From: RGIG5472 sp051867615
GTDB lineage: Bacteria; Bacillota; Clostridia; Oscillospirales; Oscillospiraceae
Reading direction: 5' to 3'
Assembly: GCA_051867615.1 (NCBI GenBank)
Contig: JBJDYU010000021.1
Location: 4,285-68,284, forward strand
Length of the DNA stretch: 64,000 nt
A model generated the notes under the pieces. That model saw only the letters and a program-made list of their open reading frames with translations, was not told the DNA's origin and ran no database searches. Position 1 is the stretch's first letter, and every line of letters starts with the position of its first letter. A program made the position numbers and the translations under genes. This document shows positions 33,167 to 40,425 of the stretch, one piece after another.

Positions 33167-33195
33167 ATTTTATCACTCCACAAAGGAAGAAACAA
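33167..33195 (-). promoter_or_regulatory. gdhA promoter
   Basis: Minus strand TTGTTT (33190-33195), 17 bp, TAAAAT (33167-33172). The 33200-33330 stretch upstream is unusually AT-rich, with no gene visible. Confidence 0.6.
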
Positions 33196-33371
33196 GGCCA
33201 TTTCCGGAAAACTTCCAAAATCTGCACCCTTTTTCTCCATAAAAAAAGTACCTTATTTTTGTCTATTTTGCTTAATTGTGAAAGATATTTCACGCATTTT
33301 TGATTTTTTGTCAGCACAGCTCCGCCCAAATTGATGGCCCCCAGAACTTCCATTTATGGCCCCGGCCCTTA

Positions 33372-33399
33372 TTGACTTTTCCCCCCGGCGCGATATAAT
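33372..33399 (+). promoter_or_regulatory. Promoter of the phosphoribosyltransferase gene
   Basis: TTGACT (33372-33377), 16 bp, TATAAT (33394-33399), 37 nt before the start codon. Confidence 0.75.
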
Positions 33400-33436
33400 G
33401 TGTTCGTCATCGACAGAGAAACAGGAGGAGATCCGG

Positions 33437-33994
33437 ATGGTATATAAAATGAATGTGGCGGGCCTGGAGCGGGAGCTTCCCCTCTGCGCCGTGGCCGACG
33501 ATTTCTACATCGGCGCTTTCATCATGTTCGGCGACGCGGAGCTGACCGTGGCCTGCGCGAAGGAGCTGCTCGCCCGCATTCCCGCGGAGAGCTATGACTA
33601 TATGCTGACGGCGGAGGCCAAGAGCATCCCCCTCATCCACGAGATGGCCCGCCAGAGCGGCGCGGAGAAGTACTTCATCGCCCGCAAGGGCATGAAGGTG
33701 TACCTCACCGATCCGCTGAAGGTCTCCGTGCGCTCCATCACCACGCAGCACCAGCAGGAGCTGTACATCGGCGGCGCGGACGCGGCGCTGATGAAGGGCA
33801 AGCGCATCCTCATCGTGGACGACGTGATCTCCACCGGCGAGTCCCTCCGGGCACTGGAGGAGCTGGTGCGTCAGGCGGGCGGCACCGTGGCGGGCCGCGC
33901 GGCGGTCCTGGCGGAGGGCGACGCCGCCAAGCGGGACGATATCGTTTTTCTCGAGAAGCTGCCCACCTTCCACGCGGACGGCTCCGTTATGTGA
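33437..33994 (+). CDS. Purine-type phosphoribosyltransferase
   Basis: 185 aa. The PRPP-binding loop ILIVDDVISTGES (124-136) is perfect. The layout 'YDYMLTAEAKSIPLIHEMARQSG' and YFIARKGMKVYL resembles adenine/xanthine phosphoribosyltransferases (Apt/Xpt group) rather than Hpt or PyrE. Likely purine salvage; whether it uses adenine, xanthine or acts as a regulator cannot be told. No purine riboswitch is seen in its short leader. SD caggaggag. Confidence 0.82.
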   Translation: MVYKMNVAGLERELPLCAVADDFYIGAFIMFGDAELTVACAKELLARIPAESYDYMLTAEAKSIPLIHEMARQSGAEKYFIARKGMKVYLTDPLKVSVRSITTQHQQELYIGGADAALMKGKRILIVDDVISTGESLRALEELVRQAGGTVAGRAAVLAEGDAAKRDDIVFLEKLPTFHADGSVM

Positions 33995-34040
33995 GCGTCC
34001 GGGGCCTTTTCTCCCTGCTTTTATCCATCAAATATCAGAA

Positions 34041-34077
34041 CCGGGCGGCTGCGTCACGCAGCCGCCCGGTTTTTTGT
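34041..34077 (+). terminator. Terminator of the phosphoribosyltransferase gene
   Basis: CCGGGCGGCTGCG-TCA-CGCAGCCGCCCGG plus TTTTTTG. Confidence 0.9.
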
Positions 34078-34095
34078 TTTTAGGGGCATCCGGCC

Positions 34096-35514
34096 CTACA
34101 GCCCCAGCACATGGATCAGCAGCAGCCACGCCGAGCCGTAATAGACCGCCACCGCCGCCAGGTCGTTGAGGGTGGTGATCAGCGGGCCGGAGGCCACAGC
34201 GGGGTCGATATGCAGCTTCTTAAACAGGATGGGGACCACCGTGCCCGTGACGCTGGCCAGCAGCATGGACAGCAGCAGCGCGGCCCCCGTGCAGAGGGAC
34301 ACGGAGAACGCCACCGCGGCGCTCTGCCCTTTCAGCGCCATCAGGTATCCTCCCACCAGCAGGAAGGACAGCAGCCCCAGAATGCAGCCGTTGGTCAGCC
34401 CCACCCGGGCCTCCTTGCCCACCAGAGCCAGCTTTTCCCGTCCGCCCATCTGTTCATCCATCAGCACCCGGATGGTCACGGCCAGGGACTGTGTCCCCAC
34501 GTTGCCCGCCATGTCCAGAATGAGGGACTGGAAGCACACGATCAGCGCCAGATGGGCCACCACTTCCTCGAACAGGCCCACGACGCCCGAGACCACGAAG
34601 CCCAGCACCAGCAGCACGATCAGCCAGGGCAGGCGCTTGGAGATGCTCTTTTTCAAAGGCTCCTCCAGATCCTCCTCCGCCGTCAGGCCGGCCAGTCTGG
34701 CATAGTCCTCGCCCATCTCGTCGCCCACAAGGCGGGCGATGTCCTGCGCGGTCAGCACGCCCTTCAGCCGGTTCTGCGGGTCCAGCACCGGGATGGAGTC
34801 CTCCGAATAGCCCCGGATGCGCTCGATGCAGTCTGCGGTCTGCTCGCTGGTGTAGACGTAGGGGTAGGACGTCATCAGGATGCTCTCCAGCTCCGTGTTC
34901 TCCCGCGCCACGATCAGGTCCTTCAGGTCGATGGCGCCCAGCAGCGTCTCCGTCTCGTCCACCACGTAGAGCGTGGAGATGTTGTCGTTGTCCGCCGCCT
35001 GCGCCACCAGCTCCCGCATGGCCTCCCGCACGCTGCAGGGAAAGCGGATGACGATGTAGTTCGTCGTCATCTGGCTGCCGATCTCGTCCCCGTCAAAGGA
35101 GCTGAGCAGCGCGATGCCGCGCCGCGCATCCTCGTCCATCAGCTCCAAAAGCGCGTCCCGCTCCGCCTTGTCGACGCCGCTGAGATACTCCGCCGCCGTG
35201 GAAGGCTCCATCCGGGAGAGGACCTCCACCTTTTTCCGGGCTCCCAGCTCTCCGATGTAGCGCGGCCTGTCCTCCGAATAGCCCAGCACGTCGGACAGCG
35301 TCTCCGTGTCCAGGACGCTGTACAGCCGCCCGCGCTCCTCGCGCCTGAGCAGCTCCAGCGCGGCGGCAATGTCGTTTTCATGGTGGTTCAGCAGCTCCTC
35401 ACGCATCCGTCTGGGCGTCAGGTTGCTGCGTATGATACCGACGACCTCCCCCCGGTAGTCCGGGTGCTGCGCCACGGGAATGTTCTTCTCGGTCAAATTC
35501 TTCTTCTCGTCCAT
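34096..35514 (-). CDS. mgtE: Magnesium transporter MgtE
   Basis: 472 aa. N-terminal MgtE superhelix (25-140), paired CBS domains (~150-275; YIVIRFPCSVREAMRELV, EQTADCIERIRGYSEDSIPV, LKGVLTAQDIARLV), connecting helix, then five membrane helices (300-472) with PWLIVLLVLGFVVSG, 'LDMAGNVGTQSLAVTIR' and 'DPAVASGPLITTLNDLAAV'. The cytoplasmic domains gate the channel when magnesium is high. ATG 35514 has SD aggag within ggaggcacaggagc. The gene is preceded by a ~340-nt leader with an internal terminator, suggesting RNA-level control by Mg2+. Confidence 0.96.
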   Translation of the reverse strand: MDEKKNLTEKNIPVAQHPDYRGEVVGIIRSNLTPRRMREELLNHHENDIAAALELLRREERGRLYSVLDTETLSDVLGYSEDRPRYIGELGARKKVEVLSRMEPSTAAEYLSGVDKAERDALLELMDEDARRGIALLSSFDGDEIGSQMTTNYIVIRFPCSVREAMRELVAQAADNDNISTLYVVDETETLLGAIDLKDLIVARENTELESILMTSYPYVYTSEQTADCIERIRGYSEDSIPVLDPQNRLKGVLTAQDIARLVGDEMGEDYARLAGLTAEEDLEEPLKKSISKRLPWLIVLLVLGFVVSGVVGLFEEVVAHLALIVCFQSLILDMAGNVGTQSLAVTIRVLMDEQMGGREKLALVGKEARVGLTNGCILGLLSFLLVGGYLMALKGQSAAVAFSVSLCTGAALLLSMLLASVTGTVVPILFKKLHIDPAVASGPLITTLNDLAAVAVYYGSAWLLLIHVLGL

Positions 35515-35611
35515 GCTCCTGTGCCTCCTTTCACACATCTTATCCGGCGGACCTTGCAGGTCCGCTGCGGGAAAGGCAGGCGGAGGGCCGGCTCAAAGGG
35601 AAAATGGGCGC

Positions 35612-35690
35612 AAAAATACCGCCGTCCCCTGTCAGCCTGTCCTGCCCCCGCCTTTCAGCGATGCAGTACAGCCCAGGATCGGACAGCGGT
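35612..35690 (-). terminator. Candidate attenuator terminator in the mgtE leader
   Basis: Minus strand arms ACCGCTGTCC (35690-35681) and GGACGGCGGT (35627-35618) pair over 10 bp with one G-U, enclosing a ~53-nt region, followed by ATTTTTG. It lies ~100 nt before the mgtE start. Confidence 0.5.
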
Positions 35691-35856
35691 CCATCCCCAA
35701 ACAGCCGCGCGGCAAAGCGCGGTCAGGCCCCGAACGGCGCAGCGCCGCCCGTCTCCCGCCGCCATGGGAATCCCCTGTCCGTCCTTCGACTGCTACTGCA
35801 ACTACTGCCGTCCATGTCCTCACCTCACAATATCTGCTGGAATCGGTTTATAACCT
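35691..35856 (-). ncRNA. mgtE 5' leader, possible Mg2+-responsive (M-box-like) element
   Basis: Structured, GC-rich RNA between a strong promoter and the leader terminator. It has GTGAGGTGAGG near its 5' end and TCCTGGGCTGTACTGCATCG...GAAAGGC near the 3' end, both faintly recalling M-box elements, but the middle does not follow the consensus. I call only a candidate. Confidence 0.4.
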
Positions 35857-35862
35857 TTTATC

Positions 35863-35891
35863 ATTATACTGCCCCGGTACTTTAAAGTCAA
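35863..35891 (-). promoter_or_regulatory. mgtE promoter
   Basis: Minus strand TTGACT (35886-35891), 17 bp, TATAAT (35863-35868), about 340 nt upstream of mgtE. Confidence 0.82.
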
Positions 35892-35965
35892 CCGGAAGCG
35901 GCCCTCCGCCGCCTCTCTGTTTCCAGTCCCTTCCTCCCCTGCCAGAGTTTGTGCCTTGCCCGTCC

Positions 35966-35992
35966 TGTTACATTTTGTTACCCTTTTGTTAC
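35966..35992 (+). promoter_or_regulatory. Three TGTTAC repeats, WalR-type site
   Basis: TGTTAC at 35966, 35976 and 35987, separated by 4 and 5 bp. The last pair fits the WalR consensus TGTWAH-N5-TGTWAH exactly. It lies ~48 nt before a cell-wall hydrolase gene, the classic WalR target class. Confidence 0.5.
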
Positions 35993-36039
35993 CGGCTGCA
36001 CACGGCAGCCAATTCCACCAAAGAAAGGACGGGATCGCT

Positions 36040-36852
36040 ATGAAACGACTCCTTACCGCCCTGCTGGCCTGCGCATTGCTGACAGGCCTGCCCCTTCTCC
36101 GCCCTCAGGCGGCCTCCCGCACCGTCAGCGCGGAGGTGAACGGCCGCGCCCTCACGGGCAGCGCCTATCTCACAAACGGCACCACCTACGTCCCCATCCG
36201 CAGCCTGCTGGGCGCGCTTGGCCAGTGGGAGGTCCACTGGGAAAGCGGCACCCGCAGCGCCGTGGCCAGCGGCTACGGACATTACATCACCGCCGTCACC
36301 GGCAGCCAGGCGCTGTATATAGACGGCGTGGCGTACCGCTCTCCCGGCGGTATGTTCGTGATGGGCGGCGCCACCTACGTCCCCATGCGGATGGTGGCGG
36401 AGGCGCTGGGCCTCAGCGTCCGCTGGGACAGCAGCCGACAGTGCGCCGTGGCGGAGGGCTCCCTTTCCGGCGCGAGGAGCCGCAGCGGCGACGACTACTA
36501 CTGGCTCAGCCGCATCATCAGCGCCGAGAGCCGGGGCGAAGCCATCCGGGGCCAGGTCGCCGTGGGCAACGTGGTGCTGAACCGGGTGCAGTCGGCGGAG
36601 TTCGCGGGCGACATCAAGAGCGTCGTCTTTGAGCGCAGCTACGGCTACATACAGTTCGAGCCCGTCAGCAACGGCACCATCTACGACGCGCCCACAGCCC
36701 AGTCCTGCCTCGCGGCGAAGATGGCCCTCGCCGGTTACAACACAGCGGGAAAGAGCCTGTACTTCTATGCTCCGGCCCTGTCCTCCGGCAGCTGGATCCG
36801 GGCCAACCGGACGTACTACACCACCATCGGCTGCCACCGGTTCTATCTCTGA
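36040..36852 (+). CDS. Cell-wall hydrolase (SleB/CwlJ type) with copper-amine-oxidase N-terminal-like stalk
   Basis: 270 aa. Signal peptide 1-25, a beta-rich CuAO_N1-like domain (28-138: VNGRALTGSAYLTNGTTYVPIRSLL, GGATYVPMRMVAEALGL), then a Hydrolase_2 domain (150-270) starting YWLSRIISAESRGE with the presumed catalytic Glu163 and ending WIRANRTYYTTIGCHRFYL. SleB-type enzymes are lytic transglycosylases on spore cortex or vegetative peptidoglycan. The stalk domain is common in secreted Clostridia proteins. WalR-like repeats upstream fit wall-stress control. SD gaaagga. Confidence 0.92.
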   Translation: MKRLLTALLACALLTGLPLLRPQAASRTVSAEVNGRALTGSAYLTNGTTYVPIRSLLGALGQWEVHWESGTRSAVASGYGHYITAVTGSQALYIDGVAYRSPGGMFVMGGATYVPMRMVAEALGLSVRWDSSRQCAVAEGSLSGARSRSGDDYYWLSRIISAESRGEAIRGQVAVGNVVLNRVQSAEFAGDIKSVVFERSYGYIQFEPVSNGTIYDAPTAQSCLAAKMALAGYNTAGKSLYFYAPALSSGSWIRANRTYYTTIGCHRFYL

Positions 36853-36882
36853 TTGACTTTCCCTGCCCCTTTGCGGTAAAAT
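36853..36882 (+). promoter_or_regulatory. Promoter of the TIGR04255 gene
   Basis: TTGACT (36853-36858), 18 bp, TAAAAT (36877-36882), starting one base after the upstream stop codon. Confidence 0.6.
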
Positions 36883-36922
36883 AATAAAAATAAAAAACGC
36901 TTGCGCAAAGGAGTTGTTATCC

Positions 36923-37720
36923 ATGCTGTTTTCCGAAGCGGACCGCTGCCGCTACGCCCATCCGGCGGCGCATGAGGTCATCTGCCAGCTTCGCTTCCCC
37001 ACCATTCTGCGCATCGACAACCGGGAACCCGCCGATTTTCAGGAGCTGATCCGCGGCAGCTTTCCCCGCTATGCCCTGCGGCGGGAGGCGCCGCCCGCCC
37101 GGGTGGTCCAGCGTCCCGGCGCCGCGCCGGAGCTGCAGACTCCGCCCGCCGTGGCGAACTACAGCTTTATCTCCGAGGATACCCTCTGGAAGCTGAACCT
37201 GACCAAGGACTTCATCGCTCTCTCCACGTTGCGCTACACCGGGTGGGAGGACTTCGCCGCCCGGCTGGACCAGACCCTCGCCGCCTTCATCCGCATCTAT
37301 CAGCCCGCGTTTTTCGAGCGCATCGGCCTTAGGTACCGCAACATCCTCTCCCGCGGCGCGCTGGGGCTGGAGGACCGCCCCTGGCGGGAGCTGCTGCACC
37401 CGGCCTATCTCGGCGCGCTTGCCGAGGAGGATGTGCCGGAGACGGAGGTGCGCCGCTGCGCGGTGGATCTGGAGCTGTCCCTCAGCGGCAGCTGCCATGC
37501 CAAGATCCACGCGGAGCCGGTCCATCTCAAGCCCGCCAATGGCGGCGCGCCGGAGGCGGAGCAAAAATTCATTCTGGATATCGACCTCTCCATGCAGGGC
37601 AATCTGGCGGCCCATCTGGCTGCCGGCGCGCTGGAGACCCTCCACGGCCACTCCACCCGGGTCTTTCGCGGCGCGATCACGGAGGAGCTGCACGAGGCCA
37701 TGGGCCCCAGCCGGGTATAA
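36923..37720 (+). CDS. TIGR04255 family protein
   Basis: 265 aa. AHEVICQLRFPTILRI at the start, 'YSFISEDTLWKLNLTKDFIALSTLRYTGWEDF' in the middle and FERIGLRYRN match the TIGR04255 pattern (a sporadically distributed cytosolic family of about this length). No catalytic motif is obvious, and no function is established. Elsewhere the family turns up near defence or mobile loci, but nothing of that kind is visible here. SD aaaggag 9 nt before the ATG. Confidence 0.8.
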   Translation: MLFSEADRCRYAHPAAHEVICQLRFPTILRIDNREPADFQELIRGSFPRYALRREAPPARVVQRPGAAPELQTPPAVANYSFISEDTLWKLNLTKDFIALSTLRYTGWEDFAARLDQTLAAFIRIYQPAFFERIGLRYRNILSRGALGLEDRPWRELLHPAYLGALAEEDVPETEVRRCAVDLELSLSGSCHAKIHAEPVHLKPANGGAPEAEQKFILDIDLSMQGNLAAHLAAGALETLHGHSTRVFRGAITEELHEAMGPSRV

Positions 37721-37742
37721 AACCGCTTTGCGAATCCAACAG

Positions 37743-37776
37743 CGCTCCGCCCCCTCTCAGGGGCGGAGCGTTTTCC
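37743..37776 (+). terminator. Terminator of the TIGR04255 gene
   Basis: CGCTCCGCCCC / GGGGCGGAGCG stem followed by TTTTCCG. Confidence 0.8.
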
Positions 37777-37797
37777 GTTTTTCGGCAAGATTTCCTG

Positions 37798-37826
37798 TTG
37801 CAAAGCGAAAAGGAATCTGCTATAAT
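37798..37826 (+). promoter_or_regulatory. tRNA-Gly promoter
   Basis: TTGCAA (37798-37803), 17 bp, TATAAT (37821-37826), 12 nt before the mature 5' end. Confidence 0.78.
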
Positions 37827-37837
37827 GCTTTTGCTTC

Positions 37838-37911
37838 GCAGGTGTGGTTCAACGGCAGAACTTTTGCTTCCCAAGCAAATAACGCGGGTTCGACTCCCGT
37901 CACCTGCCCCA
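37838..37911 (+). tRNA. tRNA-Gly (anticodon CCC)
   Basis: Full cloverleaf: acceptor GCAGGTG/CACCTGC, D arm GTTC-AACGGCA-GAAC, anticodon stem TTTGC/GCAAA with loop TTCCCAA, 4-nt variable loop, T arm with TTCGACT loop. CCA is encoded (37909-37911). The discriminator base is C (37908), whereas bacterial glycine tRNAs usually carry U. It reads GGG codons. Confidence 0.95.
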
Positions 37912-37917
37912 GAAGGA

Positions 37918-37951
37918 AACCTCTCTTGTCTACCGGACGAGAGAGGTTTTT
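37918..37951 (+). terminator. tRNA-Gly terminator
   Basis: 13-bp stem AACCTCTCTTGTC / GACGAGAGAGGTT with one G-U, then TTT. Confidence 0.85.
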
Positions 37952-38054
37952 GCTGTTTTCAGGAGCAACACGGCCCGGGGCAAGGAGACAGGCTGTGAAA
38001 AACAGCGCGGCAGCCCATAGCAACAGCAAGTTGCTTGGCTTTCCGCAGCAGCTA

Positions 38055-38063
38055 TGGTATACT
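38055..38063 (+). promoter_or_regulatory. Extended -10 promoter of the XRE gene
   Basis: TGG-TATACT (38055-38063), 21 nt before the ATG; no convincing -35. Confidence 0.45.
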
Positions 38064-38084
38064 GCCTGCGAGGTGGTGATCTGC

Positions 38085-38528
38085 ATGGAAACCAAGGATG
38101 TTATACTGGAACTCCGAAGCAAAAACGGCTTGTCTCAGGACGAGCTTGCGGGAAAAGTCCATGTCACCCGGCAGGCTGTCTCCCGCTGGGAAACCGGCGA
38201 GACCGTTCCCAACACAGAAACGCTCAAGCTGCTGTCAAAGCTGTTTGATGTTTCCATCAACACGCTCCTGGGTTCTCCCCGGAAGCTGATCTGCCAATGC
38301 TGCGGTATGCCGCTCGATGACGCCTCCATCAGCAGGGAACCCGACGGTACATTCAACGAGGAATACTGCAAGTGGTGCTATGCTGATGGGAAATTCGTCT
38401 ACACCAGCCTTGAGGAATTGACGGATTTTCTGGTGGCACATATGGCAAATGAAAACTGGCCACCGGAACAGGCGCGATCTTTCTTTGAAGCCCAGCTGCC
38501 GAAGCTGAACCACTGGCGGCAGCCATAA
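38085..38528 (+). CDS. XRE-family regulator with C-terminal zinc-ribbon domain
   Basis: 147 aa. Residues 1-62 are a Cro/CI HTH (LRSKNGLSQDELAGKVHVTRQAVSRWETGETVP). Residues 65-147 start with LICQCCGMPLDD and contain EEYCKWCYADGKFVYTSLEELTDFLV, the 'putative zinc ribbon' domain (CxxCG ... CxxCY) often encoded alone or fused to HTH or acetyltransferase domains. It may sense metal or a small ligand. SD gaggtggtg 9 nt upstream. Next to a tRNA gene, but I see no integrase or att-like repeat. Confidence 0.88.
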   Translation: METKDVILELRSKNGLSQDELAGKVHVTRQAVSRWETGETVPNTETLKLLSKLFDVSINTLLGSPRKLICQCCGMPLDDASISREPDGTFNEEYCKWCYADGKFVYTSLEELTDFLVAHMANENWPPEQARSFFEAQLPKLNHWRQP

Positions 38529-38613
38529 AAAAGCACGAGGCCGGCGGATGGCTGGCCGCCGCAAAACGGCGAAGCGGCGCGCTGTGTACCCTTGTTGACA
38601 AACCTTTTCAGAT

Positions 38614-38650
38614 AAAAAGCGGCTTGCTTTGCAGGCTGCTTTTTATTTTT
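38614..38650 (+). terminator. Terminator of the XRE gene
   Basis: AAAAAGCGGC / GCTGCTTTTT stem with one G-U, then ATTTTT. Confidence 0.75.
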
Positions 38651-38680
38651 GGCCGGAAGCCGCAGCCCCGACGCCGCCAA

Positions 38681-38702
38681 AGATGTTGACAGCGCAACAT
38701 CT
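38681..38702. promoter_or_regulatory. Perfect inverted repeat over the degV -35 box
   Basis: AGATGTTG-ACAGCG-CAACATCT, 8-bp arms. It contains the whole TTGACA hexamer and is therefore a good operator candidate. Confidence 0.55.
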
Positions 38703-38714
38703 GCGTGATACAAT
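38686..38714 (+). promoter_or_regulatory. degV promoter
   Basis: TTGACA (38686-38691), 17 bp, TACAAT (38709-38714), giving a ~85-nt leader. Confidence 0.82.
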
Positions 38715-38805
38715 GCAAGACGTTGAGTTTTCAACTTCTCTCCTGAGAGAAGCAGAACACGGCCGGGGCCGCGCCCTGCCGCCATGATAAAAGGAGATTT
38801 CATCC

Positions 38806-39645
38806 ATGCGCGTGAGGATCATTATCGACTCTACCACCGACCTGCTCCCGGCCACGAAAAGCACGCTGGACGTGGTCCCCCTGACGGTCCATTTCGGCGA
38901 GGAGGAATACATCGACGGCGTCACCATGACGCACAAGCAGTTTTACGAGAAGCTGGTGGAAACCGACGTGCTGCCCCACACCAGCCAGGCCTCTCCCGCC
39001 GCCTTCGAGAAGGTATACCGGGAGGTCATGGCCGCCGGGGACAGCGCCGTGGTGCTGACGCTGGCCTCCCAGCTCTCCGGCACCTATCAGAGCGCCGTCA
39101 TCGCCGCCGAGGGCTATGAAAACATCCACGTGGTGGACAGCGGCTCCGCCACCATCGGCGCGGGCGTGCTGGCGGAGCTGGCCCTGCGGCTGGCGGACGA
39201 GGGCTTGGACGCGGCGAGCATTGCCCAAAGGCTGGAGGCGGAGAAGAAAAAGGTGCGGCTCATCGCCATGGTGGATACGCTGGAGTACTTAAAGCGCGGC
39301 GGGCGGGTCTCCAAGACTGTGGCCTTTGCGGGCGGTCTGCTCAACATCAAGCCCGTCATCTCCCTTACGGAGGGCGAGATCGTCCTGCTGGGCAAGGCCC
39401 GCGGCTCCAAGCAGGGCAACAACCTGCTGGCGGCGGAGATCGAAAAGGCGGGCGGCGTGGATTTCGACAAGCCCGTGCTGCTGGGCTACACGGGACTTTC
39501 CGACGCGCTGCTGCAAAAGTACATCGAAGACAGCCGGGCGCTGTGGGAGGGCGGCAGGTCGGAGCTGAACACCACCATCGTCGGCAGCGTCATCGGCACC
39601 CACGCCGGTCCCGGCGCCATTGCCGCCGCGTTCTTCGCCAAGTAA
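38806..39645 (+). CDS. DegV/FakB family fatty-acid-binding protein (copy 1)
   Basis: 279 aa. Opens VRIIIDSTTDLL with DegV motifs 'PHTSQASPAAFEKVYREV', LTLASQLSGTYQSAV, MVDTLEYLKRGGRVSK and the C-terminal GTHAGPGAIAAAF. Such proteins bind a fatty acid that FakA phosphorylates for phospholipid synthesis. No fakA is in the window. A second DegV gene lies at 52816-53706; the two are only distant paralogues. A perfect inverted repeat covers its -35 box, suggesting repressor control. SD aaaggag. Confidence 0.93.
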   Translation: MRVRIIIDSTTDLLPATKSTLDVVPLTVHFGEEEYIDGVTMTHKQFYEKLVETDVLPHTSQASPAAFEKVYREVMAAGDSAVVLTLASQLSGTYQSAVIAAEGYENIHVVDSGSATIGAGVLAELALRLADEGLDAASIAQRLEAEKKKVRLIAMVDTLEYLKRGGRVSKTVAFAGGLLNIKPVISLTEGEIVLLGKARGSKQGNNLLAAEIEKAGGVDFDKPVLLGYTGLSDALLQKYIEDSRALWEGGRSELNTTIVGSVIGTHAGPGAIAAAFFAK

Positions 39646-39660
39646 ATCAGGTTTATCGCC

Positions 39661-39692
39661 AAAGGCCGGTCCCCACGGGAGCGGCCTTTTTT
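39661..39692 (+). terminator. degV terminator
   Basis: AAAGGCCG / CGGCCTTT stem followed by TTT, 16 nt after the stop. Confidence 0.75.
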
Positions 39693-39800
39693 ATCCGCCG
39701 CGCGCTTTTCCGATAAACCGCTGGAACTGCGGCAAAAGATGTGCTATGATAAAATATAAATGATTACGGCAAACGCTGCGCGGTATCAGAGGTGTCTTTT

Positions 39801-40394
39801 ATGAACAGCTACATCATTTCCCATCAGGAGCGCCCCGACTGGAGCGCCCTGCCGAAAGCGGAGCTGCGCCACGCCGGCTGGCTCCCTCCCGCTCCCGTTT
39901 CCGCCTGGGCCCAGGCCTGCCACAACGGCGCGGAGCTGCTTGTGCGCATGGAGGCGGTGGAGTCCCCCATCCGCGCCACGCTCACCGGCCCGCTGGAGCA
40001 GGTCTGCAACGACAGCTGCCTGGAGTTCTTCTTCGCCCCCGACCCCGGGGACGGGCGGTACTTCAACTTTGAGTTCAATCCCTTGGGGACACTGTATCTC
40101 GGCTTCGGCGCCGCCCGGCCCCACCGCATCCGGCAGGTCCCGAAGGATGCGGTGGGGTTGTTCCGCCCGGAGCCGTTCACCACGGAAAGCGGCTGGGGCG
40201 TCAGCTTCCGCATCCCGCTGGCCTTCCTCCGGCTGTACTTCCCGAACTTTTCCTTTCAGGGCGAGGCCGCGGGCAACTTCTATAAATGCGGCGACGAGAC
40301 CGTGCTGCCCCACTACCTCTCCTGGAACCCCATGACCGCCGAGCGCCCCGATTTCCACCGCCGTCAGGACTTCGGCACGCTGCTATTCCGATAA
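39801..40394 (+). CDS. Carbohydrate-binding family 9-like protein
   Basis: 197 aa, no signal peptide. The sequence 'CNDSCLEFFFAPDPGDGRYFNFEFNPLGTLYLGFG' followed by 'GWGVSFRIPLAFLRLYFP' and GNFYKCGDETVLPHYLSWNPM matches cytoplasmic CBM9-like proteins found in sugar-utilisation loci. It likely binds a sugar, but an enzymatic role is not excluded. It lies 31 nt upstream of the PocR/AraC regulator and may share its transcript. ATG 39801 follows agaggtg. Confidence 0.8.
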   Translation: MNSYIISHQERPDWSALPKAELRHAGWLPPAPVSAWAQACHNGAELLVRMEAVESPIRATLTGPLEQVCNDSCLEFFFAPDPGDGRYFNFEFNPLGTLYLGFGAARPHRIRQVPKDAVGLFRPEPFTTESGWGVSFRIPLAFLRLYFPNFSFQGEAAGNFYKCGDETVLPHYLSWNPMTAERPDFHRRQDFGTLLFR

Positions 40395-40425
40395 GAACGC
40401 GCCAAGACGAGGTGACAGATCCCAA

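Noticed and set aside
31643..33334. 563-codon plus-strand ORF opposite gdhA
   Set aside because: Antisense shadow of a full-length glutamate dehydrogenase and begins in a bidirectional terminator.
34111..35853. 580-codon plus-strand ORF opposite mgtE and its leader
   Set aside because: Antisense to a complete MgtE; Gln/His/Arg-rich with no motif.
37838..38528. tRNA-associated integration site
   Set aside because: No integrase gene, no repeat of the tRNA 3' end and no change of base composition beside tRNA-Gly.
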